NCBI RefSeq assembly: GCF_003990975.1 | Contig: NZ_RZJR01000012.1 | Coordinates: 62,001 to 126,000 of the forward strand | Direction of reading: 5' to 3' | DNA length: 64,000 bases | Origin: Cohnella sp. AR92 | GTDB taxonomy: Bacteria > Bacillota > Bacilli > Paenibacillales > Paenibacillaceae | Part shown: positions 44,201 to 54,332 of the stretch, piece by piece | How the letters are laid out: every line of letters begins with the position of its first letter | Numbering within the stretch: the stretch's first letter is position 1 | Notes under the pieces: generated by a model | What the model saw: only the letters and a program-made list of their open reading frames with translations | What the model was told of the DNA's origin: nothing | Databases searched by the model: none | Translations under genes and position numbers: made by a program

Positions 44201-45843
44201 GCGGCACGACGCCGGGCGTCGGCCTCATCTCGCCGCCTCCTCACCACGATATTTATTCGATCGAGGATCTGGCCGAGCTGATTCACGACCTGAAGAACGC
44301 GAACCGCCATGCGCGCATCAACGTTAAGCTCGTCTCCGAGGTGGGCGTCGGCACGATCGCGGCAGGCGTCGCGAAGGCGCGCGCGGACGTTATCCTCGTC
44401 AGCGGCTACGACGGCGGAACCGGCGCATCTCCGATCGGCTCGATCCGCCATGCGGGCTTGCCGTGGGAGCTCGGCCTCGCCGAGACGCACCAGACGCTTA
44501 TCCTGAACAACCTGCGCGACCGCGTTGTCGTCGAGACCGACGGCAAGATGATGACCGGACGCGATATCGCGATCGCCGCCTTCCTCGGCGCGGAAGAATA
44601 CGGCTTCTCGACGGCTCCGCTTGTCGTGCTCGGCTGTATCATGATGCGCGTCTGCCAGCTGGATACTTGCCCGGTCGGCGTCGCTACGCAGAACCCTGAG
44701 CTGCGCAAGAAGTTCATGGGCGACCCGGAATACGTCGTCAACTACATGCGCTTCCTGGCGCAAGAGCTTCGCGAGATCATGGCTCAGCTTGGCTTCCGTA
44801 CCATCGAAGAGATGGTCGGACGCACGGACCGCCTGGACATGAAGAAGGCGATCGGCCACTTCAAGGCGCAAGGCGTCGATCTGACCGATCTGCTCTATAT
44901 GCCGGAGCTTCCGGAAGGCTCGTTCCGCACGAACCGCAAGACGCAGAACCACCTTCTCGACGAGTCCCTCGACATTCAAGAGCTGCTCGCGGCAGCCGCT
45001 CCTGCCCTCGAGAACAAGGCTCGCGTCGAAGGAACGTTCAAGATCAAGAACACGAACCGCGTCGTCGGCACGATCGTCGGCCACGAGGTCACGAAGCGTT
45101 ACGGCAAGGAAGGCTTGCCGCAGGATACGATCAACTTCAGCTTCGTCGGAACGTCCGGCCTTAGCTTCGGCGCCTTCATCCCGAACGGGATGACGCTGAC
45201 GCTGGAAGGCGACGCGAACGACTACGTCGGCAAGGGATTGTCCGGGGGCAAGATCATCGTTCATCCTTCGAAGAAGGCAACGTTCAAAGCCGAAGAGAAC
45301 ATCGTTGCGGGCAACACCGCGTTCTACGGAGCGACGAGCGGAGAAGCTTACGTCAACGGCGTCGCGGGCGAACGGTTCGCGGTGCGCAACAGCGGCGCGA
45401 ACATCGTCGTCGAAGGCGTCGGCGACCATGGCTGCGAATACATGACGGGCGGTCACGTCGTCATCCTCGGCAAGACCGGACGCAACTTCGCGGCGGGCAT
45501 GTCGGGCGGCGTCGCGTACGTCATCGATTGGGAACGCGACTTCCACAAGCGCTGCAACTTCGAGATGGTCGGGCTGGAGACGCTGGAGGATGAGCAAGAG
45601 ATTGCACTTGTACGCGGAATGATCGAGAAGCACGTCGGCCATACGGGCAGCCAGCTCGGCAGACAGGTGCTGGATGAGTGGGAGGAGTTCCTGCCTCGCT
45701 TCATCAAGGTTATTCCGAAGGACTACAAGCGCATGCTTGAGCAGATTGCCAAGGTTCAGGAACAAGGCCTGAGTGGCGAGAAAGCCATGCTGGCCGCCTT
45801 CGAAGCGAACATGCGCGAGCTGGCGAGAGCCGGCGGGAACTAA
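41239..45843 (+). CDS. gltB: Glutamate synthase large subunit
   Basis: A 1534-residue amidotransferase that makes two glutamates from glutamine and 2-oxoglutarate. The order is class-II glutaminase domain with nucleophile Cys24 (DACGMGF), which implies removal of a 23-residue propeptide; the central domain; the FMN domain ([24 protein letters not shown]); the 3Fe-4S cysteines in [12 protein letters not shown]; and the C-terminal GXGXG domain. The small subunit gene gltD, often next door, is absent from the window. The ribosome site is AAAGG before ATG 41239. A strong terminator follows. Confidence 0.97.
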   Translation: MNQFVNGLPPKQGLYDPQYEKDACGMGFVAHIKGNKSHEIVEQALSLLINMEHRGGQGSEPNSGDGAGILLQIPHDFLAEETSKLGFTLPEAGKYAVGLVFFTQNEAQRAKHEEMFASIVEEEGLSLIGWRTVPTRDDMLGISAKRVKPFVRQAFISRSEGLQDDLAYERKLYVIRKRAEKAIRYSGIEGGESFYFTSLSSKKIIYKGMLTTEQVGQFYLELHDPRVVTAMALVHSRFSTNTFPSWERAHPFHYMIHNGEINTLRGNENWMHARQTLFETELFGADLEKVKPIINHDLSDTGKFDNTFEFLYLAGRPLAQVAMMMVPEPWQNDTEMDDDKKAFYEYHSTLMEPWDGPAAMGFTDGVQIGAILDRNGLRPARYYVTKDDLIIMASEAGVIELPPEDIVLKDRLRPGRMLLVDTKQGRIVSDEELKKAIVSEHPYREWLNDHLIDLEELPEASELPVLDHDTIQQRQQAFGYSFEDVRKIIEPMGKSGAEPLASMGYDAPLAVLSERPQRLFNYFKQLFAQVTNPPIDAIREEIVTSTYTSIGPERNLLNPEPESCRHIRLASPIVSNEDFAKLRHVHRPGFKSITLPIFFVAKDGENGLREAIQTLCEAADRVISKGHNILILSDRGVDEENAAIPSLLAVSALHHHLIRQGTRTKVSLLLESGEPREVHHFALLLGYGVSAVNPYLAFETLDDLIRQGLLNNVSHEKAVKNYLKAANKGVVKVLSKMGISTIQSYRGAQIFEAIGLKTDVIDQYFTWTPSRIGGIGLDVIADETLKAHYRAFSIQEGAERELDSGGDYQWRKDGEDHLFNPKTIHTLQMATRKNDYDLYKKYSALVQGEYEEIRTLRSLFDFKLDQPPVPIEEVEPVESIFKRFKSGAMSFGSISKEAHESLAIAMNRIGGKSNSGEGGEDPARFVPDANGDSRRSAIKQVASGRFGVTSHYLANAEEIQIKMAQGAKPGEGGQLMGRKVYPWVAEVRGTTPGVGLISPPPHHDIYSIEDLAELIHDLKNANRHARINVKLVSEVGVGTIAAGVAKARADVILVSGYDGGTGASPIGSIRHAGLPWELGLAETHQTLILNNLRDRVVVETDGKMMTGRDIAIAAFLGAEEYGFSTAPLVVLGCIMMRVCQLDTCPVGVATQNPELRKKFMGDPEYVVNYMRFLAQELREIMAQLGFRTIEEMVGRTDRLDMKKAIGHFKAQGVDLTDLLYMPELPEGSFRTNRKTQNHLLDESLDIQELLAAAAPALENKARVEGTFKIKNTNRVVGTIVGHEVTKRYGKEGLPQDTINFSFVGTSGLSFGAFIPNGMTLTLEGDANDYVGKGLSGGKIIVHPSKKATFKAEENIVAGNTAFYGATSGEAYVNGVAGERFAVRNSGANIVVEGVGDHGCEYMTGGHVVILGKTGRNFAAGMSGGVAYVIDWERDFHKRCNFEMVGLETLEDEQEIALVRGMIEKHVGHTGSQLGRQVLDEWEEFLPRFIKVIPKDYKRMLEQIAKVQEQGLSGEKAMLAAFEANMRELARAGGN

Positions 45844-45858
45844 ATCGTAAAATACGCG

Positions 45859-45897
45859 AACGGCGTTCGGGAGACTATCCCGAACGCCGTTTTTTTG
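45859..45897 (+). terminator. Terminator after gltB
   Basis: Fourteen-base stem AACGGCGTTCGGGA / TCCCGAACGCCGTT with a GACTA-type loop and a run of T's, 15 bp after the stop. Confidence 0.95.
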
Positions 45898-45974
45898 TGT
45901 TGTCAACAATGCTGGGAGTCAGGAATCGATAAGAAAGAGGGGGGTATATTGGAATTTGCTGTTTTTTTTAAGAA

Positions 45975-46003
45975 TTGACAATCGCAAACAACAGAGCTAC
46001 AAT
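45975..46003 (+). promoter_or_regulatory. Consensus sigma-A promoter of the acyltransferase gene
   Basis: TTGACA (45975-45980), 17-bp spacer, TACAAT (45998-46003). Transcription should start near 46010, inside or just before the adjacent palindrome. Confidence 0.88.
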
Positions 46004-46014
46004 GACAAAAAAAG

Positions 46015-46033
46015 ATGATACAAAATGTATCAT
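46015..46033. promoter_or_regulatory. Palindrome at the start of the acyltransferase transcript, candidate operator
   Basis: ATGATACAAAATGTATCAT has perfect eight-base arms around AAA and begins 11 bases after the -10 box. A closely similar 19-mer stands at the same place after the gmd-operon promoter (48387-48405). Confidence 0.7.
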
Positions 46034-46052
46034 AATGTTTGGAGGCTACTAG

Positions 46053-47264
46053 ATGAGAAAACAGATTCCGAAAAGGTGGGTGATCGAGGGAAAGCTCTCT
46101 ATCGTGCTTGATCTCATCCGCTGGACTGCTGCTGCTATCGTCGTGTTGTCTCATATTAAAGGCTTGTATTTTGTCAGCTACTCGGAGATCGATAATCCTT
46201 CCTGGTATTTAAAGATTGTCTATGCGATATCGAGCTTAGGGCATCAGGCGGTAATGGTCTTCTTCGTCTTAAGCGGCATGTTGATCTCGGCCAATGTAAT
46301 GAAGGCAGTTGAGAAGGGGAGCTGGAGTTGGAGAACCTACCTGCTTCATCGTTTAACGCGTTTATACGTCGTGCTCGTTCCCGCTCTGCTTCTCGGCCTT
46401 CTGTGGGACTATGCGGGGAATTCCGCTTTCGGGGCAACGGGCATATATGATGGTTTGCCTGAGGATCAGTTTATCCTGAATTACTCAAGCGCAAGTTTGC
46501 TGACATCAAAGGAATTCATAGGTAATTTATTTTTTCTGCAAGGGGTATTTGTAAATCACTTCGGCTCGAACGGTCCTTTATGGAGCTTATCCTTTGAATT
46601 CTGGTACTATATTCTGTTCCCCTGCATGGTTCTCTCCATCAGTTCCAAAGCAAATAGCCTTAAGATTCTGTACACGCTAGTCGTGATAGCCTTAGCATTC
46701 ATGTTAGGAGAACATATATTGCTATATTACCTCGTCTGGCTGCTAGGATTCGTGCTTCATTTGCTTCCGTCATCTCTGACAAGAAAAGGGGTTGTCTTTG
46801 CCCTACTATGGCCATTACTCGCCATTGCCGCCTTAGGAGGAGCCCGGTTTTTCCCGCTTCCGCTTAATGATTACTTACAGGATCTCCTGCTCGCCCTCGC
46901 TTTCTCCGGCTTTTTATATGGCATTAAGCTAGCCTATTACCGGAAGCCACACGTTTCTCCTTGGCTCCGGAGAACCTCTTCCCTCCTCGCCGGCTATTCC
47001 TATTCCTTGTATCTTGCCCATTTTCCAGTTCTCGTGTTCCTGCATGCTTTGACTTACGACCGCGAGCCTAGGAAGTGGCAGCCGGACACCCAAACTCTAG
47101 CGTACGGAGCCTTCTTGTTTATCGTCATAAGCGTTTATGCATGGATGCTAGCCCAACTGACAGAGAAGCAGACAACGAAGGCCAGACGACTAATCGAGCG
47201 TCTGTTCCTTCGCATTCCGTCTTCACGGAAAGAAACCTATTCTTCCTTTAGCAGATCAAAATGA
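46053..47264 (+). CDS. Membrane acyltransferase (Acyltransferase_3/OafA-like)
   Basis: A 403-residue inner-membrane protein with about ten hydrophobic segments. The family His lies in IVVLSHIKG, the R in LLHRLTRLYVVL, and the WSLSFEFWYYILFP motif is the characteristic serine/glutamate block. Members O-acetylate exported polysaccharides or lipids. It is the first gene of the polysaccharide region, transcribed from its own consensus promoter with a palindrome at +1, and is AT-richer than the genes before it. GGAGG precedes ATG 46053. The likely substrate is the glycan made by the genes downstream. Confidence 0.87.
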   Translation: MRKQIPKRWVIEGKLSIVLDLIRWTAAAIVVLSHIKGLYFVSYSEIDNPSWYLKIVYAISSLGHQAVMVFFVLSGMLISANVMKAVEKGSWSWRTYLLHRLTRLYVVLVPALLLGLLWDYAGNSAFGATGIYDGLPEDQFILNYSSASLLTSKEFIGNLFFLQGVFVNHFGSNGPLWSLSFEFWYYILFPCMVLSISSKANSLKILYTLVVIALAFMLGEHILLYYLVWLLGFVLHLLPSSLTRKGVVFALLWPLLAIAALGGARFFPLPLNDYLQDLLLALAFSGFLYGIKLAYYRKPHVSPWLRRTSSLLAGYSYSLYLAHFPVLVFLHALTYDREPRKWQPDTQTLAYGAFLFIVISVYAWMLAQLTEKQTTKARRLIERLFLRIPSSRKETYSSFSRSK

Positions 47265-47280
47265 TAAGCGAGGTTATTCA

Positions 47281-48243
47281 ATGTTAATTTCCTTCCTTCA
47301 AGAACTTTATAAACCACAACCAGAATTAAACATGAACGAAGATGATTTCATTGGCATTCAGGCAGAGATCGACTTATTCGGCATATCGGCTCAGGTGTAC
47401 ATGCTCCTTAAGGAGGAGGGGGAAGCGTATAAGCATCTCCCTATAGCGTTCTGGCAGCACCTCGTGAGCGGGTTCACCAGTACGTTACAATTCAATCTCT
47501 ATATGAAGGTTCAAGAGGAAGCTATCTTTCGTGCCTTCGAACGCAATCGTATTCATAGTATGCCGCTCAAAGGTATTCAGTTCGCCTCCCGTTATTTCGG
47601 TCACTACGGAGCGAGATATACGTCCGATATTGATATTTATGTTCCCGAACCCGAGCTTAAGCGGGCTATCCGCTGCTTAGAGGAGGAGGGGTTCGAGTTC
47701 GAGGTTATCAAGGATCACCACGCGCGTCTGCATAAAGGGGATCTTACGGTCGAATTGCACATGACTTTTGATAAGCAATACTGGTCAAGGCTGGACCCAG
47801 CTCCGTTCTGGGAGGAATCGGAGCGATTTCAGGAATACCATTATATCCGGCAAATGTCCACGCAGCAGGCATTCTACTTTATCTGCTTGCACGGAGCTAG
47901 ACACCACATGGATAACATGAGGTTCATACTGGACATTGTTCAGATGCTGTACCGAAGCGGGGCGGAGATCGACTTTGAGGCTCTATTCAGGCAAGCTAAA
48001 CGGGATTTGACTTCGCGGAGAATCCGGACGGTTCTGACGATTGTTTATAGCCAATTTCCGCATCTTCAGGAGTGGAAGCCGCTTGATATGACATATATCG
48101 ACTCGGGCTGGAGATACGATACGATTCGCAGTGCGATTCTTGGGAGGAAAGGAGTCCCTTATTACCGGTATAAGCTGCATTTTAAACATTTAATATTCGA
48201 TTCGTGGAAATACGTCCTGCAATCTATCTCCAAGCCTTATTGA
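47281..48243 (+). CDS. Nucleotidyltransferase-fold protein of a polysaccharide locus
   Basis: A 320-residue cytosolic protein of the NTP_transf_5 (nucleotidyltransferase family) type. The key strand is ARYTSDIDIYVPEPEL, where the Asp pair would bind metal, preceded by SMPLKGIQFASRYF. Such genes are frequent in lasso-peptide, capsule and lipopolysaccharide clusters, but their reaction is not established. It lies 16 bp after the acyltransferase gene, surely on the same transcript, and shares its lower GC. No terminator follows before the next promoter. Confidence 0.75.
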   Translation: MLISFLQELYKPQPELNMNEDDFIGIQAEIDLFGISAQVYMLLKEEGEAYKHLPIAFWQHLVSGFTSTLQFNLYMKVQEEAIFRAFERNRIHSMPLKGIQFASRYFGHYGARYTSDIDIYVPEPELKRAIRCLEEEGFEFEVIKDHHARLHKGDLTVELHMTFDKQYWSRLDPAPFWEESERFQEYHYIRQMSTQQAFYFICLHGARHHMDNMRFILDIVQMLYRSGAEIDFEALFRQAKRDLTSRRIRTVLTIVYSQFPHLQEWKPLDMTYIDSGWRYDTIRSAILGRKGVPYYRYKLHFKHLIFDSWKYVLQSISKPY

Positions 48244-48347
48244 TTCCCCAATATGTCCATTAACAATCTATTCCTTCCAGGTAAACGCTTTATTCAGACA
48301 GATCTCTATTTATGGCGATTATAGGACGAAAGTTTCAAAAATAGGCA

Positions 48348-48376
48348 TTGACAAGTTACATACTGTATCTTATTAT
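48348..48376 (+). promoter_or_regulatory. Consensus sigma-A promoter of the gmd operon
   Basis: TTGACA (48348-48353), 17-bp spacer, TATTAT (48371-48376). The spacer itself contains TACTGTATCT, a half-site-like sequence of the adjacent operator. Confidence 0.87.
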
Positions 48377-48382
48377 GAAAAT

Positions 48383-49626
<1,244 letters not shown>

Positions 49627-49638
49627 GGCTGCGAGGCG

Positions 49639-50583
49639 ATGCGAGTTCTATTGACAGGAGCGGGAGGATTCGTCGGGCGGCATCTTGCCGAATACTTGGC
49701 GAAGCAGGGGCATGAGGTCACGGCAGGGTTAAGAAGCTCCAAATCCGGAGATTCATGCTTCATCCGGCATGTAAGGTTGGATATTCGAAGCCCAGAGGCG
49801 ATACGCCATGCTTTACTCCTTGCTCAGCCGGAAACGGTCATTCACTTGGCGGCTCAGAGCAACGTCGCAGACTCCTGGCGAGACCCCTTGCATACGATGC
49901 AGCTCAATGCGATAGCTTCTCTTCATCTACTTGAAGCGATAAGAGAGATTTGCCCCGCTGCGAAGTTGATCTCCATCGGTTCCAGCGAAGAATATGGAGC
50001 GACTCCCGATCATGGCGAGCCTATCACGGAGTTGTCTCCTTGCATTCCTCAGAATCCTTACGCCGTCAGCAAGTTCGCAGCGGGTCAGCTGCTGATGCAG
50101 ACAGCCCGAAGGGACGGATTGAACGTCATTCATGTTCGTCCTTTTAACCATTTCGGTCCAGGGCAGTCACCGGGTTTTGTCGTCGCGGATTTCGCCTCCC
50201 AGATCGCGATGATAGAGACAGGACGGATGGACCCGGTCATTCGAGTCGGCAATTTATCCGCCAAGAGAGACTTCACCGATGTTCGGGATGTTGTTCGCGC
50301 ATACGCCAGCTTATCGGAGAACGAAGTCGAGCCGGGAATCTATAACGTGAGCTCAATGATTCCAAGAGAGATCGTCGGTATCTTACATACCTTGGTCCAA
50401 TTCTCCCGCGTTCCGATCGAGATCGAGGTCGATACGGGCAAGTTCAGGCCGGTGGACATTCCCGTCTATGTTGGTTCCTCGGACAAGCTGAGGAAAGCAG
50501 TAGGCTGGTCTCCTCGATGGAGCTTTGAACAAAGCTTGCTCGAGACGCTTAATTGGTGGAGAGGACAGGTTCAAGATTCGTGA
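49639..50583 (+). CDS. rmd: GDP-4-keto-6-deoxy-D-mannose reductase (RMD-like)
   Basis: A 314-residue extended SDR. NADPH motif LLTGAGGFVGRHL, catalytic SIGSSEEYG and NPYAVSKFAA (Tyr, Lys), and FNHFGPGQ fit the Rmd group, which reduces the 4-keto sugar to GDP-D-rhamnose. This sugar occurs in S-layer glycans and polysaccharides of the Bacillales. GDP-6-deoxytalose is an alternative product, as reductases of the two types look alike. GDP-fucose is unlikely because no GMER-type signature is seen. It directly follows gmd. Confidence 0.83.
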   Translation: MRVLLTGAGGFVGRHLAEYLAKQGHEVTAGLRSSKSGDSCFIRHVRLDIRSPEAIRHALLLAQPETVIHLAAQSNVADSWRDPLHTMQLNAIASLHLLEAIREICPAAKLISIGSSEEYGATPDHGEPITELSPCIPQNPYAVSKFAAGQLLMQTARRDGLNVIHVRPFNHFGPGQSPGFVVADFASQIAMIETGRMDPVIRVGNLSAKRDFTDVRDVVRAYASLSENEVEPGIYNVSSMIPREIVGILHTLVQFSRVPIEIEVDTGKFRPVDIPVYVGSSDKLRKAVGWSPRWSFEQSLLETLNWWRGQVQDS

Positions 50584-50652
50584 GAACAAGGCGGAGGTAA
50601 TCGTCGATTCCGATGGGCGTTTCTGACATTGAGCGATCTCAGGAGGTCTCTA

Positions 50653-51399
50653 ATGGAAATTAAACAGTATTTGAAGCTGCTAAAAAAGCGGCTGTGGCTC
50701 ATCATTTTATGCGTAACGATCTCGATGGCGGTGACGGCTTATTTCAGCTACGAGAACTATCAGCCGGTCTATCAGGCATCGACCAAGTTGATAGTGAATA
50801 AGACCGATCAGGATCAGCAAGGATCGGAGACAATGGATTTCGGTGCGATTAACGTCAATATCGGCCTGGTAGAGACATACAAGGAGATTATCACGACCCC
50901 CGCCATTATGGACGTTGTGATCGAACGTTATCCCGAATTAAATCTCTCCGAGGAAGAGTTGGCATCTAAACTCCAAATATTCAACTACAACGGAACCCAA
51001 GTCATGACACTGCAGATTACGGACAACACCTATGAGAGGGCTGCAGACATCGTTAACGCTGTCGCGCAGGTAGTGAAGACTGAAATTCCTCGAATTATGA
51101 AGGTGAACAACGTTGAGTTGTTGAACACGGCGGATCCGAACGAGAACCCGGCCCCTATCAATCAAGATATCAGCCAGAAGATTGTGATCAGCTTCGCGGT
51201 CTCGCTTCTTTTTGCGGTGGGGATTACATTCTTGCTTGAATTCCTGGACGACAGCCTCAAAACCAAGAAGGATATCCGCACCGTCATGAACCTGCCTACA
51301 TTAACGACGATTCCGACAATCAAGCGCAAGGCTACAAAGACGAAGAAGACATCTCATAAACAGGTGGGGGAAACGAAGTATGCCTCGATCCAACAATAG
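50653..51399 (+). CDS. Wzz/YveK-type chain-length regulator and kinase activator
   Basis: A 248-residue membrane protein with two membrane helices (residues about 14-36 and 175-200) and an extracellular Wzz domain between them. The C-terminal cytosolic tail after LLEFLDDSLKTKKDI activates the tyrosine kinase encoded next, as in the YveK/CapA families. The ribosome site AGGAGG lies 8-9 bases before ATG 50653; upstream in-frame codons are not translated. It overlaps the kinase gene by 20 bp, as expected for partners made in equal amounts. Confidence 0.9.
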   Translation: MEIKQYLKLLKKRLWLIILCVTISMAVTAYFSYENYQPVYQASTKLIVNKTDQDQQGSETMDFGAINVNIGLVETYKEIITTPAIMDVVIERYPELNLSEEELASKLQIFNYNGTQVMTLQITDNTYERAADIVNAVAQVVKTEIPRIMKVNNVELLNTADPNENPAPINQDISQKIVISFAVSLLFAVGITFLLEFLDDSLKTKKDIRTVMNLPTLTTIPTIKRKATKTKKTSHKQVGETKYASIQQ

Positions 51400-52045
51400 A
51401 GTGTACATCGCCCTGCATTCCAATCCGACTTCCGCCTTGGCTGAAGCTTACCGCAATTTAAGGATCAATATCGAATTCAACGCCGGACGCAAAGAGATGA
51501 AGACCATCGCTCTTCTCTCGGCCAATCCGGGGGAGGGAAAATCGACCACGGCGCTTAACCTGGCGGCAGCTTACGCCCAGATCGGGACGCGAACGCTGCT
51601 GATCGACGCCGATATGCGCAAGCCGTCGATTCATACGGCGTTTGGCATCTCGAATAATCAAGGTTTAACTCACATTCTCGCAATGGATCGCGAGTTCAGC
51701 GAAGTCATCCAAGATTCCGGCATTCCGTGTTTATCGGTTCTACCGTCGGGGCCGATCCCGGTCAATGCCTCGGAGCTATTAGCATCCAAGAGATTCGATC
51801 AACTGCTGCAAGACCTCAAGAAGGAGTACGATGTCGTGTTGATCGATACTCCGCCCGCGCTCAAGGTGATGGACGCATCGATCGTAGCATCCAAGACGGA
51901 TGGCGTGGTTATCGTCGTCGAATATCACAAGGTGAAGAGCGACGATGCTAGAAGGCTTGTCGAGGAGATGGCGAGCGTGAACGCGCACGTGCTCGGCGTC
52001 GCCTTAAACAAGATAAACAATAGGGATGTGGCCGTGTATCCATAA
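51380..52045 (+). CDS. Polysaccharide co-polymerase tyrosine kinase (CpsD/CapB/YwqD-type)
   Basis: A 221-residue cytosolic BY-kinase. Walker A is [10 protein letters not shown], Walker A' [10 protein letters not shown] and Walker [11 protein letters not shown], all intact; the N-terminal [12 protein letters not shown] helix matches the oligomerisation motif. It is activated by the Wzz-like partner and controls polymer length and export. Unlike typical members it ends NRDVAVYP and has no C-terminal cluster of tyrosines, so the usual autophosphorylation tail is missing or very short. No matching phosphatase is seen in this part of the locus. Confidence 0.9.
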   Translation: MPRSNNRVYIALHSNPTSALAEAYRNLRINIEFNAGRKEMKTIALLSANPGEGKSTTALNLAAAYAQIGTRTLLIDADMRKPSIHTAFGISNNQGLTHILAMDREFSEVIQDSGIPCLSVLPSGPIPVNASELLASKRFDQLLQDLKKEYDVVLIDTPPALKVMDASIVASKTDGVVIVVEYHKVKSDDARRLVEEMASVNAHVLGVALNKINNRDVAVYP

Positions 52046-52065
52046 AGAGAAGGAGTGGGAGATGG

Positions 52066-52956
52066 ATGAAAAAGGTTAGAAAGGCGATTATCCCGGCAGC
52101 GGGCTTAGGAACGAGGTTTCTTCCGGCGACGAAGGTCATGCCCAAGGAGATGCTTCCCATCATCGACAAGCCTACTATTCAGTACATCGTGGAAGAGGCC
52201 ATCGAGTCCGGCATTGAGGACATTCTTATCGTCACAGGCAAAGGCAAGCGCGCGATCGAGGATCACTTCGATCATGCCTTTGAGCTTGAGAATAATCTGG
52301 TAGAGAAAGGGAAGCTCAAGCTGCTAGAGGAAGTACGTCGCTCATCAAAGGTTGAGATCCATTACATCCGGCAGAAAGAACCCAAAGGACTTGGGCATGC
52401 CGTATGGTGTGCTCGAAAGTTCATCGGGGACGAGCCCTTTGCCGTTCTGCTCGGGGATGATATCGTCCAAGCGGAGGTTCCATGCCTGAAGCAAATGATT
52501 AATCAATATGAGTCAACAGGTTCGTCCATCATCGGAGTAAAACCGGTACCGGAAGAGGAGACCCATAGATATGGGATCATCGATCCGGTGAATAGGGAGG
52601 GGCGCCTCTATCATGTGCGTAAATTTGTCGAGAAGCCTCCTGAAGGGAAATCGCCTTCCAATCTTGCGATCATCGGTCGGTATATCCTGACTCCGGAAAT
52701 TTTCTCCTTCTTGGAGCGAGAGGAGATCGGAGCTGGCGGCGAGATTCAATTGACGGACGCGATCGAGAAGCTGAACGAGATTCAGAGTGTATATGGCTAT
52801 CAATTCAATGGAATCCGATACGATGTCGGCGAGAAGCTAGGCTTTATTCTGACGACCTTGGATTTCGCGTTGCGCAATGAAGAGCTGAGAGCGCCGCTTA
52901 TGTATGAGATGGAGAAGCTGCTCGAGCTACAAAGGGAGCTTCGTGTAATCGGTTGA
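52066..52956 (+). CDS. galU: UTP--glucose-1-phosphate uridylyltransferase
   Basis: A 296-residue cytosolic enzyme making UDP-glucose from UTP and glucose-1-phosphate. N-terminal [17 protein letters not shown], then [25 protein letters not shown] and KFVEKP are the classical GalU motifs. It supplies UDP-glucose (and through it UDP-galactose or UDP-glucuronate) to the glycosyltransferases downstream. ATG 52066 follows GGAGTGGGAG; an ATG at 52062 is out of frame. It is followed by a hairpin that may attenuate transcription. Confidence 0.96.
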   Translation: MKKVRKAIIPAAGLGTRFLPATKVMPKEMLPIIDKPTIQYIVEEAIESGIEDILIVTGKGKRAIEDHFDHAFELENNLVEKGKLKLLEEVRRSSKVEIHYIRQKEPKGLGHAVWCARKFIGDEPFAVLLGDDIVQAEVPCLKQMINQYESTGSSIIGVKPVPEEETHRYGIIDPVNREGRLYHVRKFVEKPPEGKSPSNLAIIGRYILTPEIFSFLEREEIGAGGEIQLTDAIEKLNEIQSVYGYQFNGIRYDVGEKLGFILTTLDFALRNEELRAPLMYEMEKLLELQRELRVIG

Positions 52957-52997
52957 CGCACGGATCTAGGACTAACGGAACGGATGTGAGCGAAGAG

Positions 52998-53035
52998 AAT
53001 CAAGAAAGCCTTAGGCAAGGCGATCTTGATTTCTT
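52998..53035 (+). terminator. Hairpin after galU, possible attenuator
   Basis: AATCAAGA / TCTTGATT arms enclose GCCTT / AAGGC, followed by TCTTT. It stands inside the operon 41 bp after galU and would lower expression of the genes that follow, if it works as a terminator. Confidence 0.6.
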
Positions 53036-53075
53036 TGTCGTTTGGCACCGTCCATGAAACAGAGGGAGATTCCTT

Positions 53076-54308
53076 ATGAGATGGAGAATTCGCAAGACCA
53101 CGAGCTGGCTTAAGCTTGCGGGGATCGTTACGCTGAGCGCGACGTTGCTGGTTGGCTGCTCTCTGAGAACGCCTGGAGAGAAGCAAACCGATAAGAGTTC
53201 GCCGTCAACGACTCTTCCTACGGTGAATGTGGCGAAAGTCGCAAAGCAGAGCATCGGAGATCCGGTTGAGATTCTGTCGGAGGTCCTCCCCTCGGTGGAG
53301 ATGGAAGTGCAAGCTTCCAAGAGCGGTATCGTAAGCAAGCTATTCAAGAGCCGAGGAGACCTCGTGAATGAAGGAGACACTATCGTTCATATTGATTCGC
53401 AAGAGCTTCAGATGCAGCTGGACAATGCCAACATCGAGCTAAGCAAGGCCAAGGCAGAGTTGGCTAGGGTCAACCGTAACCATACGGCCTCCCTCTCGCA
53501 ATTCAAGCAATCGGTTCAGCTTGCGACGAACAATTACAATCAGGTTCGCAATGCTTATGACGCGGGAACGGCGACCGATGCGGAGCTGGACGCGGCAAGC
53601 AAGCAGTTGACTTCCGCCAAGACTTCGCTGGAGGTGCTCAAGCAACAGCAGCTGTCCGAATCGAATGCGATGCAAAGCGGAATCGACTCGGCTGAGCTTC
53701 AAGTGACATCGGCGATGCAGGCGCTTAAAGAGATGGACGTTAAGGCACCAATCACCGGAATACTAACCGACCTGAGCTTGGAGCCTGGCGCCGTCGTCCA
53801 GTCAGGCGTCGCAATCGGCATCGTTCAGAAGCTGGATGCGGTTAAGCTGTCGGTCTCTCTCCCGCCTGCATACCTTGGATTCGTAAATGGGAAAAAGGAA
53901 TTGGGCTATTTGCCGCAAGACGGGAGCCAGCCAAAGCCAGCCCCGATTACCTACCTTTCCCCGAATCCGGACGCGAAGACGGGGAATTACGTTCTGGAGC
54001 TTACGGCGCCCAACCCGGACAATAATCTTAAACCGGGCAACAAGCTGAAGGTAAGGTTGACGACGGAAGAGGAGCAGATCGTTCTCGCGATTCCTACGAA
54101 GAGCATCGTAAAGGATGGAGACCAATCCTATGTTTACGTTCTTTCGGGCGATACGGTCTCGAAGCGTCGGATCGAGCCGGGAAGAGTGAATGAACCGATT
54201 CAAGAGGTGCTATCCGGCATCGAAGTGGGGGAATCGATCGTCATCTCCGGAGTAAGCCAACTGCACGACAACGAGAAGGTTCAGCTGCCTTCCGCCAAGC
54301 CTTTTTAG
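53076..54308 (+). CDS. HlyD/RND-adaptor-like lipoprotein
   Basis: A 410-residue extracellular lipoprotein. The lipobox is LLVGC (Cys about residue 28). Then come a barrel-sandwich lipoyl half (VQASKSGIVSKLFKSRGDLVNEGD), a coiled-coil hairpin (about 110-220, rich in Gln/Ala/Lys heptads), the second lipoyl half (APITGILTDLSLEPGAVV), a beta-barrel and a membrane-proximal domain ending VISGVSQLHDNEKV. This is the MacA/RND adaptor fold, yet no ABC or RND transporter is encoded nearby. Its place between galU and glycosyltransferases suggests a role in polysaccharide export or assembly. Confidence 0.87.
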   Translation: MRWRIRKTTSWLKLAGIVTLSATLLVGCSLRTPGEKQTDKSSPSTTLPTVNVAKVAKQSIGDPVEILSEVLPSVEMEVQASKSGIVSKLFKSRGDLVNEGDTIVHIDSQELQMQLDNANIELSKAKAELARVNRNHTASLSQFKQSVQLATNNYNQVRNAYDAGTATDAELDAASKQLTSAKTSLEVLKQQQLSESNAMQSGIDSAELQVTSAMQALKEMDVKAPITGILTDLSLEPGAVVQSGVAIGIVQKLDAVKLSVSLPPAYLGFVNGKKELGYLPQDGSQPKPAPITYLSPNPDAKTGNYVLELTAPNPDNNLKPGNKLKVRLTTEEEQIVLAIPTKSIVKDGDQSYVYVLSGDTVSKRRIEPGRVNEPIQEVLSGIEVGESIVISGVSQLHDNEKVQLPSAKPF

Positions 54309-54332
54309 AACAAATACGAAGGGGTAAAAGAC

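Noticed and set aside
41491-45909. A 1472-codon antisense frame across gltB
   Set aside because: Antisense shadow of a highly codon-biased gene; no recognisable motifs, no start signal.
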